The translations under genes were made by a program, and so were the position numbers. A model generated the notes under the pieces. It had not been told where the DNA came from, did not search any database, and was given only the letters and a program-made list of their open reading frames with translations. Positions 35,451 through 44,580 of a DNA stretch of 64,000 nt are shown here, piece by piece; the stretch's first letter is position 1, and each line of letters starts with the position of its first letter. Source of the DNA: JAWWOW01 sp033851265 (GTDB lineage Bacteria > Actinomycetota > Actinomycetes > JAWWOW01); contig JAWWOW010000012.1 in NCBI GenBank assembly GCA_033851265.1, positions 1 to 64,000 on the forward strand, written 5' to 3'.

Positions 35451-36515
35451 GTGCCTGAGCGTTTCCCTCGTCCGGATACACCGCTGTCCCGCCGTTCGCT
35501 GATCGCTGCCGGGCTCGTATCTGCTGGCTCCGCCATCGTCGCCGCGTGTTCCCGCGGCGGATCGAGTGCCAAGAACACCCCGAACAGGTCGGCCACCCCG
35601 AGTGCGACACCGACAACGCCACCGCCTGATCCGGCGTCGGTGCGAGCAAACGAGCTCGGACTCGTCCCAATCCTCATGCACCACCGGGTCACCGAGAAGG
35701 TTGATTCCGAGTTCGACATGACACCGGCCTACTACCGCGCCGAGCTGGAGCGGTTGTACGCCGAGGGCTACTACCCGGTGACCACCCTCGACCTGGTTCA
35801 CGGCAACTTCGGCCACGTGCCCGCGGGAAAGACGCCCGTGGTCATGACGTTCGACGACGGCAGCTCGAACCAGTTCGGCTACACGGCGAGCGGGGCCATC
35901 AAGCCGGACAGCGGCATCGGAATCTTGCTGGACTTCAACCGCGAGCACCCGGATTTCCCCGCAATCGCGTCTGTCTACATCAACCAGCAGCCGTTCGGGA
36001 TCGCGGACACAGCGAAGGCGCTCGGTGACCTGCATCGGCTTGGTTTCGAGATCGGCAATCACACGCTGCATCACGCCAACCTGAAGCAACTCGATCCCGC
36101 GCACGTGCAGGCGGAGCTGGGCGCGCTGCAGGCGATGGTCGAGCAAGCGGTCCCTGGTGTGCGCACGCGCACGATGGCGCTGCCGCTCGGTGTCGAGCCC
36201 CATGACAAGGCGCTCGCGCGCAGCGGGCTTTTTCGCGGCAAGCGCTACCTCAACGAGGGCGTGCTCCTAGTGGGGGCTAACCCGTCACACTCGCCGTTCC
36301 ACAAGAGCTTCGACGCGCAGGCGCTCCCGCGAATTCGGAGCAGCTCATACCAGGGCGGTACGGGGGAGTTCCTCGCGAAGTACTGGCTGGACTACCTGAA
36401 GGCGCACCCGACCCAGCGCTACCGCGCGGCCGCCAACCCGGGGCGCATCACGTTTCCCAAGAGCTTCGCGGACGTACTGAATCCCAAACTGCGGGGTCGA
36501 GCCGTCTCCTATTGA
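35451..36515 (+). CDS. Secreted lipoprotein polysaccharide deacetylase
   Basis: A 354-residue NodB-fold carbohydrate esterase. The GTG at 35451 has CGGAG eight bases upstream. The signal has a twin-arginine-like SRRSLI (13-18), a hydrophobic core and a lipobox VAAC (Cys33), followed by a Ser/Thr/Pro-rich tether to about residue 65. Catalytic motifs are MTFDDGS (metal Asp pair) and GNHTLHHANL (metal His). It would remove N- or O-acyl groups from a cell-wall or extracellular polysaccharide. It lies on the same strand as the GH26-like enzyme, 392 bases upstream of it. Confidence 0.87.
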   Translation: MPERFPRPDTPLSRRSLIAAGLVSAGSAIVAACSRGGSSAKNTPNRSATPSATPTTPPPDPASVRANELGLVPILMHHRVTEKVDSEFDMTPAYYRAELERLYAEGYYPVTTLDLVHGNFGHVPAGKTPVVMTFDDGSSNQFGYTASGAIKPDSGIGILLDFNREHPDFPAIASVYINQQPFGIADTAKALGDLHRLGFEIGNHTLHHANLKQLDPAHVQAELGALQAMVEQAVPGVRTRTMALPLGVEPHDKALARSGLFRGKRYLNEGVLLVGANPSHSPFHKSFDAQALPRIRSSSYQGGTGEFLAKYWLDYLKAHPTQRYRAAANPGRITFPKSFADVLNPKLRGRAVSY

Positions 36516-36907
36516 CGTAAGAGGTTGTCGGCCGTGGAGGGATCGGCGCCTGGCCGAAGCGCTTCCCTGATCACGAGTCACACTGTCACCAACCGGTAAG
36601 AACTCACGCCCGAATTGCGCCGATCTTCGAGCAGTGACTAACACCGATGGGTGATTCAGCCAGTGGCGCGGGCGTCGAAGTAGGAGACGTCAACTGTTCC
36701 CGTAGCTGGGGCGACCGCCGACACGAAAAGGCACACCGCGCGTGAGCGCGGGTCGCAAAGGCATGGGACTGACGTAGCCAGGGATCGGGCGTCCAACCGG
36801 TCTGGCTGTTGTCAGTTCGCCAGCCCACCGACGTCGAAGGCCGCCAACCGCGTCCGCGATATTCATTTTCGCGGCGAGCGCCCTGGCCTCCGTCGGAGGT
36901 GCTCGTC
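36516..36907. other. Long leader region before the GH26-like gene
   Basis: 392 bases with no convincing gene. The central part (36713-36793) folds into a three-helix element resembling the c-di-GMP-I riboswitch. The rest holds no strong promoter that I can see. The length fits a structured 5-prime leader for the secreted enzyme at 36908. Confidence 0.55.
36713..36793 (+). ncRNA. Candidate GEMM-I (c-di-GMP-I)-like riboswitch
   Basis: Features in order: an ACGAAAAGG-CACACC 5-prime strand (36722-36737) close to the family ACGAAAAGGCAAACC; stem CCGCGC/GCGCGG (36736-36741 with 36746-36751) capped by a GTGA GNRA tetraloop; CGCAAAG (36754-36760) like the tetraloop-receptor/ligand segment; a stem GGCATG with CGT(A)GCC (36760-36765 with 36773-36779); and an outer stem GAC(C)GCC with GGCGTC (36713-36719 with 36788-36793). 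The usual GGCAA/UUGCC pairing at the ligand site is not conserved, so it is a degenerate or altered-specificity candidate. It lies about 115 bases before a secreted hydrolase start, a common target in actinobacteria. Confidence 0.4.
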
Positions 36908-39004
36908 GTGGCGCGTCGCCATCCATTGGGCTCTGTGCTCACTGTCGTGGCATCAACAGCGGTGGCGATGGCGATGCTCTCTGCCTCCACCAGCTGGGCG
37001 TTGACGTCTGCGCCTGTGAGCGGGAGCTCTGGATCGTCGGCAGTCCTGTGGGGAGCAGACGACAACGCTGACTTCGATTCACTCGAAGCGGACAGCGGTC
37101 GCCAACTCGCGGTTGTCCGGCAGTACCGGCGACTCGACCAAAGCTTCGCCAACTCACGCATGCAGTCGCTGGCGGCGGGTGGCCGCTCCATGGTGGTCAG
37201 CGTGAAGTCGCGCAACGCGACAGCGCCGATCCCGTACAGCGCTGTGACGGCCGGGCAGTACGACCAGACGTTCCTGAACGGATTCGCCCAACTGAGCGCG
37301 CTTCCGACACCGACGTTCTTCATCTACCAGCACGAGGCCGACTCGACGTCGGCGAAGGCCGCCTGCAGTCAGCCCACCGACTCCGTGTGCGGTCCGGAGT
37401 TCGTTGCCGCTTGGAAGCACGTTTACAACCTCGCCGAGTCGCACGGTTTCCAGAATCTGATCTTCGCCTGGACGATTACGAGCTACGGATTCAACCCCCA
37501 GACCGGCGTGCGCAACAACTATTACTGGCCGGGCGAGGCTTACACCGACTGGCTCGGTGTGGACGCGTACAACGGCGGTTGCGAAGGCAGCTGGTGGGGC
37601 TCGTTCGAGCAGAGCGTCGAGTCGTCGGTTAGCTGGGCCAAGGTGCACGCACCGACCAAGCCGATCATCATCCCGGAGCTGGGTGCCACCGAGGGCGCTA
37701 CCGCGACCGCGAAAGCCGACTTCTTCAATGGCATTCCGGCGACGCTGGCTAAGCCCGGATACAACAACATCAAGGCGATCCTCCACTGGAACAACCAGGA
37801 GAACGGCTGCAACTTCAAGGTGGACTCGACCGCCACCTCCTTTGCGGCCTACCGCCAGACCGGGCTGAACCCAACGCTCTCAGCACGGGGGAGCGATGCC
37901 GACAAGATGATCTCGACGACACCGCCCGTCGACCCATCACCGGACCCGTCGACCTCTCCGTCACCGGACCCGTCAACGTCCCCGTCACCGGATCCGTCAA
38001 CGTCCCCGTCACCGGATCCGTCGACGTCCCCGTCACCCTCTCCGGACCCGTCAACGTCACCCTCTCCGGACCCGTCAACGTCACCCGCTCCGGACCCGTC
38101 AACGTCTCCGACCCCGGGTCCGACCGGGACGCCGACGCCTCCGTCGGCGCCGGCCCCGTCGGTGCGCGCGCTTGCAGGCACGTACACAATCGCGCCGAAG
38201 GTGAGCGTGCTGCACGATCTGCGCGCGACCATCCGGATGAACATGAAGGCCGGCGAGACGCGGGTGATGAGCGGGAAGCTACGTGTCGGCAAGGCCACGG
38301 CTACCACGGCGGTCACGACGATCGTGGCCTGCCGCACCAGCGGCGCTACGCACAGCCTCGCCAACGCTCTCGCCCGCGCGACGACCAAGCAGAACGTCCG
38401 CGCCGGTCGTGCGGTCGACAGCTTCTGGGCGCGGCTCGAGTTCACCGCCCCTGCGAACGGCACCTACGACTGCGCACTGGACGCGATCTTCAGCAGCGGA
38501 GCCGGCGGGCGTATCACCGTGCTTACCGACTCGTCGCTCGGAGACGCAACAGGCCCCCTCCAGGCCAACGCACAGACGTTTCAGACCGTCGGCCGTGTCG
38601 TGCAGAGCAAGGTCGACACCGCGCTCATCGCGAAGTACACCGTGCCGGCAGCAGTCTCCGTGTTCGACGTGATCGGAGACGTGAGTGTCACGAACTGCTA
38701 CCGCGCCGGCGGCACCTGCCCCACCGTCACTACGACAACCTCGTCGAAGGTGGCGAGCGAACTGGTCGTCTACCAGCTGCAGTCGGACGGCACGCTTTGC
38801 CATCAGATGACCGGCCCACTAGCCAAGGCTGCTGTCGACACGACAACGCGGACGCTCAAGATCTACAACCGGCTGAGCATCCAGGTCGACCCGCAGTGCA
38901 CTTCGCGTGACTTCAAGGCCTATATCCGCACCTACCGCCAGAACGGCAACATCTTCGAGATCCAGAGCGACACGCAGACGAACAACTTCATCTTCGACAG
39001 CTGA
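36908..39004 (+). CDS. Secreted GH26-like glycoside hydrolase with Pro/Ser/Thr/Asp linker
   Basis: A 698-residue exported protein. The GTG at 36908 has GGAGG eight bases upstream and gives a typical signal peptide (about 1-31, cleaving near SWALTS). The catalytic domain (about 45-325) has a GH26-type acid/base E143 (IYQHEAD) and nucleophile E257 (IIIPELGA), as in beta-mannanases. A low-complexity linker of SPDPST repeats spans about 340-415. The C-terminal domain (about 415-698) has paired Cys and beta-strand character and is not recognised; it may bind a surface or polysaccharide. It may be under c-di-GMP control through the upstream element. Confidence 0.82.
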   Translation: MARRHPLGSVLTVVASTAVAMAMLSASTSWALTSAPVSGSSGSSAVLWGADDNADFDSLEADSGRQLAVVRQYRRLDQSFANSRMQSLAAGGRSMVVSVKSRNATAPIPYSAVTAGQYDQTFLNGFAQLSALPTPTFFIYQHEADSTSAKAACSQPTDSVCGPEFVAAWKHVYNLAESHGFQNLIFAWTITSYGFNPQTGVRNNYYWPGEAYTDWLGVDAYNGGCEGSWWGSFEQSVESSVSWAKVHAPTKPIIIPELGATEGATATAKADFFNGIPATLAKPGYNNIKAILHWNNQENGCNFKVDSTATSFAAYRQTGLNPTLSARGSDADKMISTTPPVDPSPDPSTSPSPDPSTSPSPDPSTSPSPDPSTSPSPSPDPSTSPSPDPSTSPAPDPSTSPTPGPTGTPTPPSAPAPSVRALAGTYTIAPKVSVLHDLRATIRMNMKAGETRVMSGKLRVGKATATTAVTTIVACRTSGATHSLANALARATTKQNVRAGRAVDSFWARLEFTAPANGTYDCALDAIFSSGAGGRITVLTDSSLGDATGPLQANAQTFQTVGRVVQSKVDTALIAKYTVPAAVSVFDVIGDVSVTNCYRAGGTCPTVTTTTSSKVASELVVYQLQSDGTLCHQMTGPLAKAAVDTTTRTLKIYNRLSIQVDPQCTSRDFKAYIRTYRQNGNIFEIQSDTQTNNFIFDS
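37925..38150 (+). repeat. Tandem repeat encoding the SPDPST linker
   Basis: About ten near-perfect units of CCGTCACCGGACCCGTCAAC-type DNA (18-24 bases) encode repeated Ser-Pro-Asp-Pro-Ser-Thr. Adjacent units share third-base choices, which suggests recent slippage or recombination, so the linker length may vary between strains. It joins the catalytic and C-terminal domains of the GH26-like enzyme. Confidence 0.85.
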
Positions 39005-39016
39005 CCGGCGCGCCCG

Positions 39017-40426
39017 TCAGTCGGGCGGGATGTTCTGGTTCAAGCGGAAGAAGTTGTCCGGGTCCCACTGGCGTTTGAGTGCTCGCAGGCGGTCGTACTT
39101 CACATCGCCGTACGCCTGTCGGACGCGGTCGTCGCCTTCCTCCATGAGGAAGTTCACGTAGACGCTGGTGTGGTACGGCGCGAGCGCACCCCAGAAGTCG
39201 CGGACCCACTCGCGTTCCTTGTCGAAGCCTGCTTCGGATGCGGTCGTGGCCGCGATGTTGAAACCGAAGCCGGCATTGCGCGAGTTGAATACGGTCGCAT
39301 CGTCGGGCACCTTCGACACCGCGCCGCCGAGCTGCCAGATCGGGAAGTTGGTCAGCGGTGAGCGGATCCGCTGGGCGTGCTCCACCGTGATGTCAATGAC
39401 GTCGTCGGTCAGCTCGGCGACGTCACAGGCGCGCATGTAATACCACCACCCGGGCGGGAAGGACGGATCGAACATCGACTGGTGCTCGAGGTAATGCTTG
39501 GGTCGGCAGAGATCAAGCACCGGTGAGCCGAACGATCGCAAGGGCTTGATGACGGCCTCGCCGTCCTCGATCGGTCCCGTGTAGCAACACGTGATGCCGA
39601 CGACCGGGGCGCCGTGCAGTTCTTCCGGCACGAATGCGGCTGCAGGCGCTTTGCGGTGGGTGACGATGGTCATCAGCTCATCGGGAGCTTCGGCGATCCA
39701 GTCGCGATAGAACCGGAGCACCTCGGGCGAGTCGGCCATGTGCCAGAAGATCGGTCCGGCGAGCACCGTCGGGCCGACCGGATGCAGTTGGAACTCGAAC
39801 TCTGTGACGATCCCGAAGTTGCCGCCGCCGCCGCGCAGGCCCCAGAACAGCTCGGCATTCTCGTCCGCGCTCGCCCGCACGAGCTCACCGTCAGCCGTTA
39901 CGACGTCGGCGCCAAGCATGTTGTCGATCGTGAGTCCGTATTTGCGCATGATCCAACCGATACCGCCACCCAATGTGAGTCCGGCAACGCCGGTGTGCGT
40001 GACGATGCCAGAGGGGACGGCAAGCCCAAGCTCCTGCGTTGCCTGGTCGAGCTCACCAAGCAGGACGCCGGCCTGCACCCGAGCCGTCTGCGCCACCGGA
40101 TCCACCGTGATGCCCCGCATGAGACTGAGATCGATGACGATTCCGTCGTCGCAGACGGACAGACCAGGGAAGCTGTGGCCGCCGCTGCGGACGGCGACCG
40201 GTGCGCCGACAGGGTGATCGCGCACCCGACGGACGACCGTCCGGACGTCGTCAACATCGGCACACCGTGCAATCAGGCCGGGGCGGCGGTCGATCGATCC
40301 ATTCCACACTCGGCGGTGTTCGTCGTACGACGTGTCCGCGGGTTGCACCACCCCGCCGCGCAACTCACGAACAAGATCATCGGCAAGTCCGCGTGGGATG
40401 GATCCAGCGGTGCGGGTCTCCGACAT
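39017..40426 (-). CDS. BBE-type FAD-binding oxidoreductase
   Basis: A 469-residue flavoenzyme with the PCMH FAD domain (about 40-215; RSGGHSFPGLSV carries the 8-alpha-linked His) and the C-terminal BBE motif (WDPDNFFRLNQNIPP). The position that holds the second covalent Cys in bicovalent enzymes reads THTGVAGL, without Cys, so a single His linkage is expected. The ATG at 40424-40426 has GGAGGGG a few bases upstream. Family members oxidise sugars, alcohols or aromatic substrates; no signal peptide is seen here. It converges on the GH26-like gene with 12 bases between stops. Confidence 0.9.
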   Translation of the reverse strand: MSETRTAGSIPRGLADDLVRELRGGVVQPADTSYDEHRRVWNGSIDRRPGLIARCADVDDVRTVVRRVRDHPVGAPVAVRSGGHSFPGLSVCDDGIVIDLSLMRGITVDPVAQTARVQAGVLLGELDQATQELGLAVPSGIVTHTGVAGLTLGGGIGWIMRKYGLTIDNMLGADVVTADGELVRASADENAELFWGLRGGGGNFGIVTEFEFQLHPVGPTVLAGPIFWHMADSPEVLRFYRDWIAEAPDELMTIVTHRKAPAAAFVPEELHGAPVVGITCCYTGPIEDGEAVIKPLRSFGSPVLDLCRPKHYLEHQSMFDPSFPPGWWYYMRACDVAELTDDVIDITVEHAQRIRSPLTNFPIWQLGGAVSKVPDDATVFNSRNAGFGFNIAATTASEAGFDKEREWVRDFWGALAPYHTSVYVNFLMEEGDDRVRQAYGDVKYDRLRALKRQWDPDNFFRLNQNIPPD

Positions 40427-40668
40427 GACGCCCCTCCGTCGGCCGGATTGTCGTCGCAACGACGCGATGGTGCGTTGAGCCTAGACCCACGATTACGTGC
40501 CGAAATGAACCGAATACATGGCGTGCTTGATCATCACGACGAACATCGCGGTTGGGGGGCGTACTGTGGGCATTCGACGAGCTTGGGGGATAGCCGACCG
40601 GCCCGTGCCGGGCACGATCGTTGGGAGACCCGCTTCATCGTTAGCTCGTTGATCGAGAGCAGTGATTT

Positions 40669-41847
40669 GTGACCACCACGCTTTTTGTTACGCCGCGAGG
40701 GCTCCTCCCCGCCTCGTTGCCGCCATCGACACCGGTCGTCAAGGGCTCGCACCCGCTCTTACGCATAGCGATGATCGCTCCGCCGTGGTACACCGTCCCG
40801 CCCGCGGGATATGGCGGGGTCGAGACGGTGGTCGCCGACCTTGTCGATGCACTGGTCGACCGTGGCCATCATGTGACGCTCGTCGGTGCAGGAGAGGCCG
40901 GCACGAAGGCGCAGAGTTTCCTCAGCACGTTTGCAACGCCCCCCGGCGAGAAGCTCGGCGAGGCGTTGCCGGAGGTCGTACACACTGCCCGGGTCGGCCA
41001 GCTGCTCGACGACCTCGACGTGGACCTGGTCCACGACCACACGCTGGCGGGACCGCTGCTGGCCCGCGGCAGGTGTATGCCGACCGTTGTGACTGCACAC
41101 GGCCCGGTGACAGGCCCCGAGGGTGACTACTACCGGGAGCTCGGCGACACCGTGGGGTTGATCGCGATCTCCGAAGCGCAACGAGCACCCGCTCCGTCGC
41201 TCCCGTGGTTGGCAACGGCCCACAACGGTGTGCACGTCGATTCCTTCCCGTTCCGTGCCGACAAGGAGGACTACGCGCTATTCCTCGGTCGGTTCCATCC
41301 GCAAAAGGCACCTCACCTGGCGATCGACGCCGCCCGGGCGTGCGGTGTGCGCGTCGTGCTGGCGGGCAAATGCCAGGAGCCCATCGAACGTGAGTACTTC
41401 GATCGCGAGATCAGACCGCGACTCGGGTCCGACGTGCACATCTTCGGTGTCGCAGATGCCGCCGCAAAACGTGGACTACTCGCCGCCGCCAGCTGCCTGT
41501 TGTTCCCCATTTGCTGGGAGGAACCTTTCGGCATGGTCATGATCGAGGCCATGGCGTGCGGCACGCCGGTCGTGGCGCTCCGCCGCGGCTCGGTGCCAGA
41601 GATCGTTCGCGACGGTCTCACCGGTGCGATCGCGGACACTCCGGAACAGCTGCCGTCAGCAATGGCGCGCATCGCCGACATCGATCCGATTGACTGCCGC
41701 GCGCATGTTGCTACGCATTTCAACGTGGACACGATGGCTGCTCGCTACGAGATCGCCTATGCCCGGCTGCTGTCCGAATTCGCCGAGTCTGGTCAAGGAC
41801 GGCGTGTGCACCGACACCATCACGCCACGGTCCCCATCGTCGCCTGA
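40669..41847 (+). CDS. GT4-family glycosyltransferase
   Basis: A 392-residue GT-B glycosyltransferase with RIAMIAPPWYTVPPAGYGGVE (within 32-53), the acceptor-side VHDHTLAGP and the donor-site pattern FPICWEEPFGMVMIEAMACGTPVVAL (within 280-306) with the E-x7-E motif. The GTG at 40669 leaves a 30-residue N-terminal extension before the usual family start; the ATG at 40771 is an alternative. Ten bases downstream is a glycogen-debranching-type enzyme, so a role in alpha-glucan or storage/compatible sugar metabolism is plausible. Confidence 0.88.
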   Translation: MTTTLFVTPRGLLPASLPPSTPVVKGSHPLLRIAMIAPPWYTVPPAGYGGVETVVADLVDALVDRGHHVTLVGAGEAGTKAQSFLSTFATPPGEKLGEALPEVVHTARVGQLLDDLDVDLVHDHTLAGPLLARGRCMPTVVTAHGPVTGPEGDYYRELGDTVGLIAISEAQRAPAPSLPWLATAHNGVHVDSFPFRADKEDYALFLGRFHPQKAPHLAIDAARACGVRVVLAGKCQEPIEREYFDREIRPRLGSDVHIFGVADAAAKRGLLAAASCLLFPICWEEPFGMVMIEAMACGTPVVALRRGSVPEIVRDGLTGAIADTPEQLPSAMARIADIDPIDCRAHVATHFNVDTMAARYEIAYARLLSEFAESGQGRRVHRHHHATVPIVA

Positions 41848-41857
41848 TCGTGGTGCG

Positions 41858-44002
41858 GTGACAGAAGGCTGGGCCTACACCGGTGGGCCGCATATGGGCA
41901 TCGGCTTGCCCGGTCAGGCCACCCTGGTTGAAGGCAGCACGTTCTGCATCAGCGGGCGCGCCGGCGATATTCGACCTGGCGTTGAACAGGGGCTGTTCTT
42001 CCAGGACACGCGGTTTCTCTCGCAGTTCGAGCTCGGCGTCGACCATGCCCCGCTCCAACCACTCTTGGCGCAGTCATCCGCGCCGTACACCGCGATCTTC
42101 ATGGCTCGGGTGCCGCCGGCCGCCGGCGCAGCGGACAGCACCGTGCTTGTTACCCGGCGTCGCTATGTCGGCAACGGCATGCGTGAGGACATCACCATCC
42201 ACAATCTTGGCAAGGAGAGCGCGGACGTCGTGCTCACGCTTTGGATCGCCGCAGACTTCGCTGACCTGTTCGCGGTCAAGGAGGGGCGCGCCCAAGCTCC
42301 GCAGAACCTCGAGTACTCGACGTCAGACGGACGGTTTGTGGTCACGACGCGGTACGGCGATGAGACCCGGGGCGTGACCGTCGCGGCAACGGGCGACGCT
42401 TCGATGACGTCCGACAACATTGAGTGGAAGACGACCGTGCTCGGCCGCAGCGAATGGACGACGTCGATTCAGGTCGTGCCTTCGGTCGATGGCGTTGACG
42501 CCCCGTTGCAGTACGCACCGGACCAACCGATCGAGGACAGCCAACCCGCAACCCAGCTCGCGGCCTGGCGACGCCAGGTGCCTGCAATCAGTACGCCCGA
42601 TGAGCGGGTCGTTCGCATGATCACGATCGGCGCCGAGGATCTTGGCGCACTTCGAATCTTCGATCCCGAGCAGCCATCGCGAGCGGTCGTCGCCGCCGGT
42701 GCGCCGTGGTTCATGGCGTTGTTCGGTCGCGACTCGCTGCTCACGAGCTGGATGCTGTTGCCCATCGACGCGTCCCTTGCACTGAGCACTTTGCAGACGC
42801 TCGCGGAGCTGCAAGGGGAGACCGAGGACCCACTCACCGACGAGCAACCCGGACGGATCTTGCACGAGGTCAGGTTTGCGTTGCCGGGCGCTCGCAAACT
42901 CGGTGGGCGCCATATCTACTACGGCAGCGTCGACGCAACGCCACTGTTCGTGATGCTGCTCGGTGAGTTGCGTCGTTGGGGCCTGGCCACCTCAGAGGTG
43001 ACCGCGTTGCTGCCACATGCCGATCGTGCGCTGAACTGGATAGAGACCTACGGCGACCGCGACGGTGACGGTTTCGTCGAATACGAGCGGGCCAGCGAAC
43101 ATGGGCTTGCGAATCAGGGGTGGAAGGACTCCTTCGATGGCATCAACTTCGCTTCGGGGGAAATCGCGGAACCGCCTATTGCTCTCGCCGAGGTCCAGGG
43201 CTACGTCTATGCCGCCTTCCTGGCCAGGGCGCATTTTGCCCGCGAGCTCGGTGACGAGCAGGCAGCCCGCCGCTGGTCCGGGAAGGCCGGCGCTCTCAAG
43301 CGCCGGTTCAACGATGCGTTCTGGCTGCCCGACAGGGGTTACTACGCGATCGGCTTGGACGCAGACAAGCGACCCATCGACTCACTCACATCCAACATGG
43401 GCCATTGCCTCTGGACCGGCATTGTGGATCAGGACAAGGCCGCGTCGGTCGCTGCGCGTTTGGTCAGTCCGGAAATGTTCACTGGTTTCGGCGTACGCAC
43501 GCTGGCCACCTCGATGGGTGCCTACAACCCGATGAGCTATCACAACGGGTCGGTCTGGCCGCACGACAACTCCATCGTCGCGGCGGGTCTGATGCGCTAC
43601 GGCTTCGTCGCCGAAGCACAGCAGATCGCACTGGCCATCTTCGATGCGGCAGAACACTTTGATGCGCGGCTGCCCGAGCTATTTTGCGGCTTCACTCGCG
43701 AGGAGTTCCCCAGCCCGGTGCCGTACCCCACGTCATGCTCACCGCAAGCGTGGGCGGCAGCTAGCCCGTTGTTCCTGCTTCGAACCCTGCTTCGCTTCGA
43801 TCCATGGATCCCGTTCGGGCAAGTGTGGTGCCGCCCGGCAGTCCCTGACCGCCTTCTCCCATTGCAGGTCGACGGCCTGCACTTGGCGGGAGCAGATGTT
43901 TCGATCAACGTGACTCGCGACGGGTGCACGATCGGTGGACTACCCGACGACATCGAGCTGATTCGCGAGCCGCGTCGCCCCATGACTGCCGGCTTGTCCT
44001 AG
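41858..44002 (+). CDS. Amylo-alpha-1,6-glucosidase/glycogen debranching-type enzyme
   Basis: A 714-residue protein with an N-terminal beta-sandwich domain of the GDE_N_bis type (about 18-215; LFFQDTRFLSQFEL) and a C-terminal (alpha/alpha)6 barrel (about 270-690) with APWFMALFGRDSLLTSW, a catalytic-region NQGWKDSFDGINFASG and SYHNGSVWPHDNSIVA. The GTG at 41858 is the best start; an ATG at 41894 is possible. No signal peptide, so a cytoplasmic glycosidase acting on alpha-glucan branches or a related glycan. It is paired with the GT4 gene upstream. Confidence 0.88.
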   Translation: MTEGWAYTGGPHMGIGLPGQATLVEGSTFCISGRAGDIRPGVEQGLFFQDTRFLSQFELGVDHAPLQPLLAQSSAPYTAIFMARVPPAAGAADSTVLVTRRRYVGNGMREDITIHNLGKESADVVLTLWIAADFADLFAVKEGRAQAPQNLEYSTSDGRFVVTTRYGDETRGVTVAATGDASMTSDNIEWKTTVLGRSEWTTSIQVVPSVDGVDAPLQYAPDQPIEDSQPATQLAAWRRQVPAISTPDERVVRMITIGAEDLGALRIFDPEQPSRAVVAAGAPWFMALFGRDSLLTSWMLLPIDASLALSTLQTLAELQGETEDPLTDEQPGRILHEVRFALPGARKLGGRHIYYGSVDATPLFVMLLGELRRWGLATSEVTALLPHADRALNWIETYGDRDGDGFVEYERASEHGLANQGWKDSFDGINFASGEIAEPPIALAEVQGYVYAAFLARAHFARELGDEQAARRWSGKAGALKRRFNDAFWLPDRGYYAIGLDADKRPIDSLTSNMGHCLWTGIVDQDKAASVAARLVSPEMFTGFGVRTLATSMGAYNPMSYHNGSVWPHDNSIVAAGLMRYGFVAEAQQIALAIFDAAEHFDARLPELFCGFTREEFPSPVPYPTSCSPQAWAAASPLFLLRTLLRFDPWIPFGQVWCRPAVPDRLLPLQVDGLHLAGADVSINVTRDGCTIGGLPDDIELIREPRRPMTAGLS

Positions 44003-44080
44003 CTGCTCGTCGCGTTTCCACCGTGTCCCCCCCGGGGTACCGGAAGGGTGACCGACAACCTGGACGCTGGGAGATCAGTC

Positions 44081-44407
44081 ATGCCACCAAGGGCCTGGAA
44101 CAAGAAGCGTGAGCGCCAATACGGACACATCAAGGAAGGCCTCGAGGAGCGGGGCACCCCTGAGGACAAGGCGGAGGAGATCGCCGCTCGTACCGTCAAC
44201 AAGGAACGTGCTCGTGCGGGTGAGGCGAAGACAGCAAGCCGGACCTCGGTCAAGGACATCTCGTCGAGCCGCCGCGGTGGGCTGCGCTCACACAAGGGTG
44301 CCGGTGGTCGCACCAAGGAGCAGTTGTACGCCGAAGCGCAACGAAAGGGCATCGAGGGCCGCTCGACGATGAACAAGAAGCAGCTCGAGCGCGCGGTCAG
44401 CCGCTAG
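44081..44407 (+). CDS. Small basic Rho_N-like protein (DUF7218/plasmid-stabilisation-type)
   Basis: A 108-residue, highly charged protein. The N-terminal part (AWNKKRERQYGHIKEGLEERG) and SSRRGGLRSHKGAGGRT match a conserved small family often called plasmid stabilisation protein, and the C-terminus (LYAEAQRKGIEGRSTMNKKQLERAV) is a Rho-termination-factor N-domain-like SAP fold. GGGAG lies about nine bases before the ATG. Such proteins are thought to bind nucleic acid, but the role is unknown. The plasmid name is historical and does not mean this DNA is a plasmid. Confidence 0.8.
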   Translation: MPPRAWNKKRERQYGHIKEGLEERGTPEDKAEEIAARTVNKERARAGEAKTASRTSVKDISSSRRGGLRSHKGAGGRTKEQLYAEAQRKGIEGRSTMNKKQLERAVSR

Positions 44408-44580
44408 TTCGTCGCAGCAGATTGCACCGTTACGCACCATGTGTTGCTCACGCATGGTGACGATGTCCTTTCATCGCGCGAACGGTCATTTCTTGTCACT
44501 TACAACGACGGTGTGTCGGCGAAGAGTGACCCCCGGTCGTTCCTGCAAGGGGCAGGGACGCGCGTGGGGGAGGTCCCGAT

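Noticed and set aside
37925..38150. Regular repeats that might be taken for a CRISPR array
   Set aside because: The units are contiguous, in frame and code for the SPDPST linker; there are no spacers.
44081..44407. Sign of a plasmid or mobile element from the plasmid-stabilisation-type protein
   Set aside because: The family is a common chromosomal small protein, and no replication, transfer or integrase gene is nearby.
44432..44458. ACCATG...CATGGT inverted repeat after the Rho_N-like gene as a terminator
   Set aside because: Only a 6-bp stem with an 11-base loop and no T tract; too weak to call.
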